Positions 45,625 through 57,100 of a stretch of 64,000 bases of DNA are shown piece after piece; the stretch's first letter is position 1, and every line of letters starts with the position of its first letter. This stretch comes from Ciona intestinalis (taxonomy: Eukaryota; Chordata; Ascidiacea; Phlebobranchia; Cionidae), in NCBI RefSeq assembly GCF_000224145.3, contig NC_020177.2, positions 3,397,622 to 3,461,621 of the forward strand. The letters are read 5' to 3'. The notes under the pieces were generated by a model, which worked only from the letters and a program-made list of their open reading frames with translations, was not told the origin of the DNA and ran no database searches. The translations under genes and the position numbers were made by a program.

Positions 45625-45802
45625 TTAGGTAGGTTGGGGTACGAATTTTAGAACGTAATATCCCATATTTCCTAATCGTGTTTTAAACAGTTGTAACAAC
45701 ACGAGTTTAGAGTCGTGGGGTTACGGTTATTGTTGTTTATTTACTACCAAATTGGATGATAAAACATAATAAAAACATGTACTATCTTACCCAACCTATT
45801 AT
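45625..45802 (+). repeat. MITE copy
   Basis: TTAGGTAGGTTGGGGTACGA to CTATCTTACCCAACCTATTA. Confidence 0.7.
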
Positions 45803-46894
45803 ACACGTAAAGACTTCGTTTTTTTGCGGTTTTACACCCAGCTGTAATTAAACCATGTTTTATGCTGAGATAAATGACCGCGATGATGAAAAAGGATATG
45901 ACATTTCTACGGGAACAGATGAGAGTATGGTAATACGATTTTCCACAGGTCATTTAAAGTACTTTGGGTAAGGAGCATAAAGAAAGAAAGAAGCAATGTT
46001 CATGTAGCTTGTGTCAGTCTATTTTCCTAAACAGCAACCAACAGCATAGGGAAGCTCGGCTTAAAAGCGGTGGCCGTAGCGCACACACACGTCGCACGCG
46101 CCGCGCTGGCACATGCAAAGATGCAGGAGCGCTCGATGCCGTACATGATCGGCGACGCAGCCTAGCTGGTCGACGACGCTCCGGAAATATCGTCGTCTGC
46201 TCGCTCCCCCAGCTCCCTCCGCTAGGAGATAAAGAAAGAGAAAGCGAGGAGCAGTTGGGCCGAGCGAGGAGTGGGACCGCAAGCACGGTTTCACAGGAAG
46301 CAATCCGAGCTCGCACGACCAACGCCGAAATCCCGGGATCCGACTAAATGCAGCTTAAGATAAACACAGCCGATGCAATGGTTAGTTGCCGTAGCGGGTG
46401 TTGCTTGTATTGCCCTATTCCAAGGCTGGAGAACTATTTCAAGCCCTCCGATAGGCACGACGCCTTTTATCGCCAATTCCACGGTCCTACTTACCCCAAA
46501 CGCCCGATATGGGCAGGGTTTGTGTTATGTTCCAGCACATGCATTCAGGCGTCTCTAAATCGCGCGTTCGGGGAACGCTTAACGAGTCTGATTCCATTGG
46601 TTCAGAAAACGTGGCGAAAGCAAGTATACCTATGTCGCAGGATGCGTAAACGGTATCTGCGCATGTAGACGTGATCGCTGCCAAAGACGGTCATTGCTGT
46701 CTATGCGAACGGCTTAGGCTAATTCGGTCTGACATGTCAGTTAAATTGTACGAATATAGGGCAAGGTCACACCAACTAGTTGCTTTAATGATATCGAACC
46801 GTTCAACACATAATCATTTTGACACATAAAGTAGCGTATACGAATCATATATAGGCATAACTCAAACATACCCCCGTGAGCGCATAAAAGAACG

Positions 46895-47069
46895 AATATG
46901 CATGTTTTCATTCACTTTTCTCGTTCCATTTGGTACTAAAAAGCAATCAACGAACTATATATCGGTATAGCCTCACTACTCTATAAGTGCGTTGTTAATT
47001 GTTAAAAACACGATTAGAAAGTAGTTTTTATGTAATAAATGTATTTTATCTTACCCCACAGTACTATAT
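46895..47069 (-). repeat. MITE copy
   Basis: CATTTGGTACTAAAAAGC core; end TTATCTTACCCCACAGTACT. The left terminal repeat is degraded. Confidence 0.65.
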
Positions 47070-47959
47070 TAAAACTAATTTAAATGAGTCCGTATTACAC
47101 CAGTTTCGTAAACAATATCAAATTGATCATTACGAAACAGATTTACGACTTATAGTAACATAACATAATATAAATATATTATTATTAAAAAACTTACAAG
47201 TGATTGTGTGGGTCATACTCGTACGGCATTCTTCGCAACTGAAAATTTTTCTTGACTTTTGACAATGGGAACTTTTTCGTGATTTCGTAACAGTATTTCT
47301 ACATTACAAACACTGTAGATGGAATAAAGTGTGGTTAGGTAAGGTATACGGGTTATTGCTTAGTGTGCCAAATTTTGTCTTTTAAGTTTATACAATAGTA
47401 AAGGAAAATGCGTAATTCCCCAAAGGCAATTTGGGAACGTTTTACGTTTTTGACCCTTTTATGTTGTCCAGCAGAAACAAAGTAAAGGCCGCTCTGTCGC
47501 CAAGAGGAAGTTACTTTACTTCATAGATACTGTCTTGGACAATGCATTAGCTAGGCGCGTATTCATACCCATCGAGTATCCGGAGAATAAACTGTCGCCA
47601 TATTGTCAATTGTTTAAAAGTCGAAAAAAAATTCCCGTTGTAAACAAACGGCGGGCATACAGCAGCGGAGTCGATTCGTTTTACCCGCACCTGGCCACCG
47701 CCTTTGAGCGAGACAACCGACGTTCGACTATATTGGTTTAAGTCTCTTTCGCAATAGCTCATAAACCTTATCACCTTTCAGCAACTGCGAGTCTCGCCTG
47801 AAACTAGTGCTAGGTACGTCACCGAGCAAATATCGACTACAGTACTGTATACAGTGCCGGGATGCTACGTATGCCTTGCGCCTGCCAATAAGAGTTCCAC
47901 TTCCCTGCTCGTGTCCGACTCGTACTCCGTATTGAAACTCGTTTCAGAGAACTACCGAG

Positions 47960-48530
47960 GCGAGCCTATCTATTTCCCGGCGGCCGCGCGCAATTATCGC
48001 CGAGCGGTGAGGCGCTTATCTGGAAGCGAGCGACACCGCATTCTACGTGAGTGCGGCGACCTGCCTGCCTCCAACACAACTCCCAAGCAAGGTGCCGCTA
48101 ATCTCCTCGCGATTTAAAACAAGAGCTTCGAGAGAAAGAGACGCTGTCACGACGCCGTCACGCCCGATTGCGCGCAGCGACCGAGGGCGGAGCAGGATCA
48201 GGTTACCAGTCGCCTCTCGACAAAGCCGGGTCGGTCGTCGCTCCGTTCATTAACCGCCGCTCGGCTTGGAAATAACTCCGCGGTGGCCGTGCGTGTGTGT
48301 GCAAACACGCCGCTCCAGTCGCCAGCGAAACCGGGCGACGCCGCACTGCCAACTCCCCAGCGGCCAGCCAACGACGTTCCGACGCGAAAGCACCTCGGGC
48401 GCGGCACCGTCAAGATAAAAGCTCCAAACTTATCTCCTGGATCGGCTGCGGGGCCAAAGCGCCGCCTTGATCCCAAAAATTCGATCCGGGGTTTTCTGCT
48501 TGCCGAGTGGGTGGGTAAGATAACAGAGTT
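47960..48530. promoter_or_regulatory. GATA-site cluster, one site fused to an ETS core
   Basis: WGATAR sites: CTATCT (about 47967), TTATCT (about 48016, read as TTATCTGGAAGCG with a GGAA core), AGATAA (about 48413), TTATCT (about 48430) and AGATAA (about 48518). This many in under 600 GC-rich bases is more than expected by chance. Confidence 0.35.
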
Positions 48531-50248
48531 GATATAAAGCTAGCGATCTGTATAACTTAGACGTTTGACATCATAGAATCAAATGCTGCTGCAAAATGTC
48601 CGCAGATCGATATTTTGCTTACACGGAATGGGATGTAAATTCTATTAAATATTTTTAAGCATAAATAGGCAGCAAAGTATTTTGAGCATTCAGCACCATG
48701 GGATTCAGTATTTTGGTCCCTTTTCACGGGCTGAGGTCAATTAGCGCCATAAGATTGGAAGGAGACACTGTCGTGCCGCTTCCAAGCAGTGTTGCCGGGT
48801 AAAAAATAACATTCATCAAACGTTTGTTTGCGTGCGAATATACGCTGCGAAAGTTTGAAAACAATTCTATTTTTTTTACTCGGCAACACTCGAAGTTGGC
48901 CGCCGACGAATGACCACGTGACACCGTGCTGCGGGTTCCCTTCTCGAGATGCATCGCCTTCCACATTTCGTGCGTCAGCCAGTCACATAAAACAAAAAAT
49001 CCAAAGCAAAGGAATTCCATATACGAAGGTCTTGTTCACGCCGACCGCGAAACCGCACGCCAAAATGCTTGGAACGGTTGCTTCGCTATATAGTCACCTA
49101 ATTTCGCTCTCGCCTTTACCAAGCGTCCTGCCGGCCGCAATCATTTAATTTCGTGGCAGGTAGTAGGAACCACTCGCTAAGCAAACTGGTTCAGACTTAG
49201 GACTTCATCGGCAACGAGTCGGTTTCGTCGGTCCAAACCCGTGCCGGCATAAGAGACTCCCGCACAAATATTGGCTCCTAATCGGCTGGGGCAAAAGCAG
49301 CGGCGGTCGAAACAGCCTGTGCAAACAAATCCCGTCAACAGAATAGTGGCGAAAACGAGCAAATATTCCCAGCGGTGGCGTGGTTGGAATGGACCGCTCA
49401 CAACTTTAGTGACATTTCTTCGTAACTTACAGTCGATTGCGCCAGCGCTCTTACAGCGAGGAAACAAATGAGTTGCGACGCATGTTATCGATTACAAAGC
49501 GTTGCTTCGATATACAAGAGGCGCTTTTTTAATTTGAAAAACAGTTTGTAAAAAAATAGTAAAAATGGTTATCTTTAAAACTATTATGAAACAAGTGTGG
49601 CCAAAAGAGCGTTTTCCGGACTGTGGGGTCAAGCCACGACAAACCGCGCTTCGGATTCTAAAAGCCGAAGTTATGAGAGCTGAGAGAGGAAAGCAGTAAT
49701 CGACGCGCGAGGATTTCCGCACTGTTTCTCGCAGACAGCTGCCGAGTAGTGCAGAATCGCGTGCCTCGCATTACGGTTGAATCAACTCGCCGATAGGTGC
49801 TGATGCAACTATAGTGCCCCTTCTACCAATCTCGCGACCAGCGCAGCTTAATAAGACATAGTCGAAGCCTCCGCCTACGAGAAATATGATCCGTGCCACA
49901 CGCATGCTTGAGAAGAAGCGTTCTCAGCTAAAGACCCTTACGCATGTAGAAGCGCGCTGTATTAACTAAAGCTATTGACAGCTTCATAAACTACTCGCCA
50001 ACTTGAAATATTCACTGCTTTAAAGTTAACCATATTTAAAAAACCCTAGCACTAATTCCTTCCTTACAAAAAAACACGCTGTTCAATTTTTTTACTACCG
50101 CTTTTTAAATAGCTGATTTGTAGGCGTTTACTATAGAACCAAAAAGCTCTTACCTGCACGTTAGCTTTAGACAGTAGCTTTTCTAGGAAACTTCTAGGAC
50201 GTTGGTACGAACATCAGCACCACTCGCCGACTTGCAGCGATCTTATAG

Positions 50249-50254
50249 GATTTA
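50249..50254 (-). terminator. Possible filamin poly(A) signal
   Basis: AATAAA on the minus strand about 720 bp beyond the stop; other signals cannot be excluded. Confidence 0.25.
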
Positions 50255-50970
50255 TTGCGGAAATAATCATCGTCAAAATGAAATCACGATTAACGTTATT
50301 TTTTTACAATATTCGAGCGGGCTAAAATCTCCAGTCGAGTGGAGATTTTGAATCAGCGGTACAGAGTCACGGTTTGCTCATTTTTCTCGGAGCAGGCACC
50401 GGAATACGATACGATACATCAGAAATGAATATTTACATAGTGAGGGATTAATATGTTTGGTACAGATGCCAAAATGTGAAACTCAAGTATAAGGCCTCTT
50501 TTAACGTGGGGTATATTTAACTGTACAGTTTGTATACATAGGGTGTTTCGTGGTATAAAAGTCTTGCCCGTAAGGACGGTTAAATGCGAATACAAAGGTA
50601 CACTGCAAAATATAATGTGTTTGGATCATTTTAAGGGCTATTGGGTCTTATAGACAGGTCCTGGGACCAGGGATACAATACACACCACACACCGTGCTCT
50701 TTATACATGCTGGCAGGTAGGAGCGCCGAGTTACAGCAACCATGCTATGAGCGCTTACAGAATCAAGTATATATGAGTTTTGTACAAATGATCGGCCGTT
50801 ACGAAGAACGAAAAATGGTGCAAAGTACTATATATGCAAGGCGCGTATGCGAGTAAAATGTCGATTTTTCGTTAAGAAACTGTACATGTCTATATAGTAA
50901 AATCAGCAGCGAGTGCCTCTAGCGCTCCGTGCGGCGTTTACAGCATTGGCGGCGATAGACCGAGAAGTAA

Positions 50971-51158
50971 TCACGGGATTTTGACATGGAAAGGACTGCC
51001 TGGAATATGATCGTCACCCCACTTCACTATAAGCAGATAGTCGCCGGCTTCCTTGGCTGTGTATGTAATCGCGTACTTTCGCTGACCAACGTGTTTTACG
51101 TGAACTTCTTCGCATGGGGTTAGTGGGCCGTGAACGCCGACCAGGAGCATGTTACTGC
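50971..51158 (-). CDS. FLN: Filamin last exon: dimerisation repeat (24)
   Basis: [33 protein letters not shown] and stop TGA, as in all filamin C-termini. Confidence 0.96.
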
Positions 51159-54100
51159 CTGTTGATATAGAAATTGGATTTATTACAAAAAAGCAAAACT
51201 TTTTGTGTATTATATTCTATAGTACTGTAGGGTAAAATGGGACACCATTGGTACCTAAATCCCGTATTTCCTGATTGTGTTTTTAACAATTAACAACGCT
51301 CTTTTAGAGTCGTCAGAATACAGTTAAATTATTTCGTAAATATTCTTTGTTCACTACTAAATGAGACGATACGGAAGAATGAAAACTTAAATCATTTTAC
51401 CCGACAAAAAAATCTATTAATGAAAAACTGAAAAAATTACCTGCATTGCAGCAATCGACGGAGAAAGTATTTTCACCGATCACAGCTCGCCTGAGACCGC
51501 TTCCATACGACCTGACCTTGCTAGCATCCGATTTAAAGCGTTGCTGAAATACAAAGATCGTGTTAAACTATTTATAGCTGAATATAAAACACTTTAGGGA
51601 CAAAATAGGACCTTCAAATTGGAAGTGATAACTCGTAAGCGGACACGAGGTGTTTGTAACAGAACACCCGTGTTATAACGACTGCAGTTGTCACACCATG
51701 CGAGATTAAATGATATACACACACGAACATTCACAAAATAACATATTTTTTAATCATCTCTTTAAAAATCAAAAGCGAATATTAAAATAAAATAACGAAA
51801 AGATGGGAATCAACGGAAAACGAAAGTCGTTAAACACGCTATAGATAAAAAATGAAATAAACAATACTACAATATTTCACACGTTAACTTACCGGGTCTT
51901 TAGTGTTCTTTCCAACCCCTGTGACAGTGACTGGGAAAGGACTACCTGGGATGTCCTGGTCGTTGAACTTCACATTCACTTCATAATCGCCTGCCAACGA
52001 TAATATAACGTTAAAGGGTCGCGTTACAGTATAACGTATAGCAGGCCGGGATAAGATGGCTACCGTTAAGCACATAATATGTTGTGTCGATTAATTTAGT
52101 GACCACTGGGCTGAAGCAATTACAGTCAATTGTCTTGCCCCGATAAAAAAAACCAAAATAATTACCCATAAAGTTACGTATGTGGTAACTCGTAAGCTGG
52201 CATGAGGTGTGTGAAACATAACACCCTTGTTATAACACTGTCGTTGCCCCGCCACGCGAGGATAAAGTATGTTACACTCATTCATTCTAAATTAAACGCA
52301 TACCTGGTTCAGTAACGACGTACGACACACCGCAAGAACCATCTTTTCTGTCTTCAAAGTTGATATCTGCTTTTGAAGGTCCTTCTACTGCGATGGACAA
52401 ACCACCGGCGCCTGCTTCGCGTGTCCATATACTGAAGTCAGCTGTAGGGATATAATGGATTAATTATGTGTTACCGTTAAATACTTCATATAACACTTGG
52501 CTATTTGGTATATTAGCACCATTTTTAAAGCACGAGTATATTCTATCTGAAGAGTGCTATAACTAGTATAATTTTACCGTTTTTTTTTTAGACGGTTTAA
52601 AAACGTTTCAATATATTCATGTTCTTTGTCATTGTAACAATTCTAAAAGTTGAAATTCTCAAAAAAACACAAATTAAAAATCTAAAACAGGACAGAGAAT
52701 CAATGTACTATGTGTAAGCAATTATTACAAGTGGACTTGAACCAAAAACCTCTTGCTCTTAAAATCACACAATACCAATGTATCTCCACACCTGGAAACT
52801 TACAATAACACCTACTTCCCGCGGTAGGACTTGAACCATAAGCCCCTTGGTCTTAAATTAATATATTATCAACACATCTCCTTACCTGGTACACTGACGA
52901 CAGCTCCTTCTAACCCAGGACCACCAGCAGTGACTTTATGAGCCCCACCCTCACCGAGGGGTCCAACTGTGAACTCGAAGGGGCTTCCAGGTACATGTTG
53001 ACCCATATATCGCACACTGACAGTGTGTACGCCCATTTCCTAATATAAGCAATGTATTAGATTTCTTTCATTTAATAATTTATTCACTTTTCATTTATTC
53101 AAATATGGATTCAATTTGTAACGTTTTTTTTAGTTTAACAATTAAAGAAGTAGGTATTTTGTAGGTTGGGAGAGATGTCCAATGTTTTCATTCTCTTGTA
53201 TCAACAAAAAAATCCCTCACAAAGTTACATGTGTGGTGACTTGTAAGCTGGCATGATAGGTGTGAAACAGAACACCTGTGTTACAACAACTGTCGTTTTT
53301 TCAGCCACGCGAGCATAAAGCAAGTTAAATTCATTCAATTTTTACCTTTGGTATGAATCTAATACTGTATGTGTTCTCATCAGTCTCTACTATTTCTGCC
53401 TTCTGGATATCTCCGCATGGGCTTTTTACTTCAGCAGATAAATCAGCCAAGCCAGCACCTAGGGGGGAAAAACATTAGTATTAATAGATGTTAGGTACTG
53501 GATAATAAATTTACCATTTTCGACTTGAAATTAATTTAGTAAAGTGCCACCAAATAAAGTGGCATAGACATTGAACACTACATACATAAAATTTTACAAT
53601 AATTATTTTTCCAACGAGTTTATAGGAAAAGAAAATTAGAACAACCCATCACTTTAAGGGTGTGAGTGAGATAATGTACACATGGGGTTCTGCCATTACC
53701 AATTTTCAGAAAGGTTAATAAGAAAAGAAAGTAAAAAACCTGTCGCTTTTAGAGAATGTTCGAAAGTGCCAAATTTTCCCTGGCTGCTCGTGAATTTTGG
53801 GACAAAAGGAGAAGCGGAGGAAGTGAGGAGAGAGTGGGAGGATTGGGAGGAGGGGGAGAAACTCTCCCGAACCATGGACTGTGATTGGCTGCTCACTCCT
53901 GTGCTCCTAAAAGAGGACTGCTCCACTCTGCTGTATGATTGGCTGAAAGAGGAGGCGTGGCGTGTGGATTTTGCTCCAGAAGACATAAGGTCCATCCAGT
54001 TGTCTTTAGGAGAGAGGAAAAGAAAAAGAAGGGGAAAAAAGAATGAAATTTAATAGAAAAAGGCAAGGATTATGTGACAGAAATGAAAAAGAAGAATAAG

Positions 54101-57100
54101 TTAAAAAGAAACTTTGCTGAATGTTGAATTTCATGGATATTTTAACCAAAAGTCTGTTGTGCTTTATCCTTTTATAGGTGAAATACATTTAAACCTGGGA
54201 TACTGGCCAGGGTTTGTGTATTACCACACAGTTCTAGAAGTTGTGTTAGCTTTATAAAACATAAGTAGATATAGTGATTACTTACTTGGTATTTTCAGGT
54301 TAAGATCGCAAGTGCTACCAACTGTAGCAACGGAAGCTGCTTTCTGTTGTCGCAGAATGCTTCCTTTCTTTTGTGGACTGTCATCGCCTATGTTGTAAAA
54401 AATACATAAGAATATGACAAATAAATTAAGGACAAGGGTTCCTAAAAGAAGAGGCTTGCAACATTTTGGGTTGATGTACTTTTTTTTCAGATCAGTGCAG
54501 AACAAAAATAGTAGGAGATACAACTTCACTGTATAACATCTTTTTAAACTAAATTTGACTTTAGTTTTTGCATTTGATGACGCCATTTAGCAGATGATTA
54601 CTTATGCTTTTTTTGTAAAGACTGATGACGCCACTTAGGCCAAATATGTCTTTTATTAAACAATTTGTTGAGCTGTATTTTGTTTTCTTCTTACTAGCAC
54701 CAGATTATTACTGTTTTTTACTTTATATGTTTTTTTTTAGCAAGTTAAACTTGTATACTCACCAGTGCACACAACAGTGAATGGAGAACCAGGTACATGC
54801 TTGTCTGCGAACTTTACATTGATCACATAGTTTCCAGGTTCTTGTGGTGTGTATGTAACACGACATACGCCATCATCCATATCTTCACAGTTAATATCAA
54901 CCTTGCTTGGACCTTCAATTGATAAACCAAGACCGCCATAACCTATGAAAAAAGATATGTGAATTTTGCGATTGTTGCTACCAGGCATAATGTAATATAT
55001 GAATGAATGAATGTAGCTTAATTTATTCTCACGTGGCGGTGAAAACGACAGTTATTTTAACACGGTATTCTGTTTCATACACCTCGTGCCTGCTCTCCCA
55101 AAAATAAATCTCCCAAATCAAAAAATTACAAGTTACTATTAAAAACCTTACCCCTACAAAAAAATCTAAGTCTTCATCAGATCTTCTGATATTGAACTAA
55201 GAAAATCTCAAATTCAAGTCCTTTTCTTACCAGCTTGTCTTGTATCCACCATAAACACAGCTGTTTCCCCAGCACAAGCGCTTTCTTTTCCATCTCCGTA
55301 TACTTTTACTTTACTTGCATCTCCAATCTCGGACTCTCCTACCATGATCCGGAAGGGAGAGTTCGCGATGTGACGACCTCTCTTCTTCACGCTCACGAGA
55401 TGCTCTCCGATCTCTTTGGGAGTAAACGAGATGCCTGGAGGGGGGAAGAAGAGGAATGAACATTTTGGAACGGTAATTTGATTTTTTAAGATAGAAATTG
55501 TAGTTTTTAATTTCTGATTTAATATCTTTTATTATTTTAAAACCAATTGAAAGAGTAAGTTTGATTTTTTTCGATAGAAATTGATTTAAAGTACTACTGA
55601 ATAGCTCTTTTCGTTTAAAAACAAAAACTCATAATTAAATCTATTTTGATACTTTACCAGAACATAATATTACACCTTACTATATAAAGTACCTATAGGC
55701 ACCAAACCTGGGGTGGTAGGGTAGACAGACTTACCCTACATTAGATTGGTTTCATAAAAAATTATGTTTAACTATCCCTGCCCCCCTGCATTTTAAAGTT
55801 TGGAATCCATGAACTTACCAATATGGCCGTTGGGCAATTTCTTAAGTACGCAGCTCTCTTTGTGTCCGGATGGTGCCTCGATGCTGGCTGAGAGAAGAGA
55901 GAGATCACTCTCGTTGATTTTAAGAGCAACATCACTGGTTGTTCCATAAGAAAGTTTCGATTTTCTTTGATCTGCTCCACCTGAATGTAAAGATTAAATT
56001 TATACCACATGGCAAAAATTAGCTTGTGAAAAATATATTTTTCTTTGTAAAAATTATTTTTATAACACATGGAAAAGTTTAACTTTCGAAAAATATGTTT
56101 TTTTTGTAAAGATTATTTTTATAACACATGAAAAAAGTTAGCTTTCGAAAAATCTGTTTTCCTTTGTAAAGTAAATATAAATTGTAAGAAATATAAATGT
56201 ATTAAAAGAATGAATCATTATGAATGTAACTTGCTTTATGCTCCCGCAGACAGAAAACAAAAGTCGTTATAATATGGATGTTCTGTTTCATACACCTCGT
56301 GCCCAATATACAGTTTTAGGTGCAGCGGCAGCATTGACATACTTTTTTTTTAAATTTATATAGTTTTTAATTAAATGTTTGCAATGACCTGCAAGTTGCT
56401 CTTACAGGGTGTAACAGCCCGCTTTTATTTGACTGAAATCAGTCAAAAAAAACTTATAGAAAATAGTATTTTATCACAGCTTACCAGAGATATTTGCTGT
56501 GTATGGAGATCCTGGTATGTGTTGGTCATCAAACTTAACAGTAACTGTGTATTCTCCTGGTGCAGTTGGTAAGTAAGTAACAGAACATGTGCCATCTTTA
56601 TTATCCTGGCATGTAATGTCTGCTTTGGATGGGCCTTCCACAGCAAGTGCAAGTCCACCTGAAAAAAATAGAGTTATTTTTAAAATTTTACTCCTGTTTA
56701 ATGTGGGTGAGGTCCTACAGTATGGCAGGCCACAGGGCATTGGATTTAGGCCAGAGTTGGTTTATTAAACTGAAACCCAGGGTTTACAACTCATTTACAC
56801 AAAAGGTTATCTATTCTATTCTGTTCTATGTGGGTAAGTTCACACAGAGGGGTATACCATGGGACTTGAGATTTAGGCAAGAGTTTTTCATTTACGCCGA
56901 AATCCAGGGTGTTATGACCCGTTACATACTACTGAATTGTACTAATATCTGATTAGCGCGAACGCTATAAAAAGTTATTGTCTGTTCAGTTGCAGTAATG
57001 AATAAATAAAATTAAATTTGTCTGTTCGGCTACGATAACGCAGATCGACAAAATTTATAAAACCAAAAAGAAAGGTAGTAGCGGTAAAACAACCGTTGTA

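Larger units (their letters stand above)
44148..50970. other. Intergenic region, filamin 3' to SAMD11 5'
   Basis: 6.8 kb with no ORF that looks coding. It contains GC-rich blocks (44550-44800, 45990-46330, 47850-48540), two MITEs, a GATA-site cluster and, at its right edge, the filamin 3' UTR. The GC blocks may be promoter or enhancer sequence for SAMD11. Confidence 0.5.

Noticed and set aside
46014..46347. Overlapping ORFs of 80-127 aa on both strands
   Set aside because: GC-rich patch open in several frames at once; no protein family recognised.
53682..54053. Plus-strand 123-aa ORF rich in Glu, Lys and Arg
   Set aside because: Antisense of the Ser-rich candidate filamin exon and its pyrimidine tract; no plus-strand splice or promoter support.
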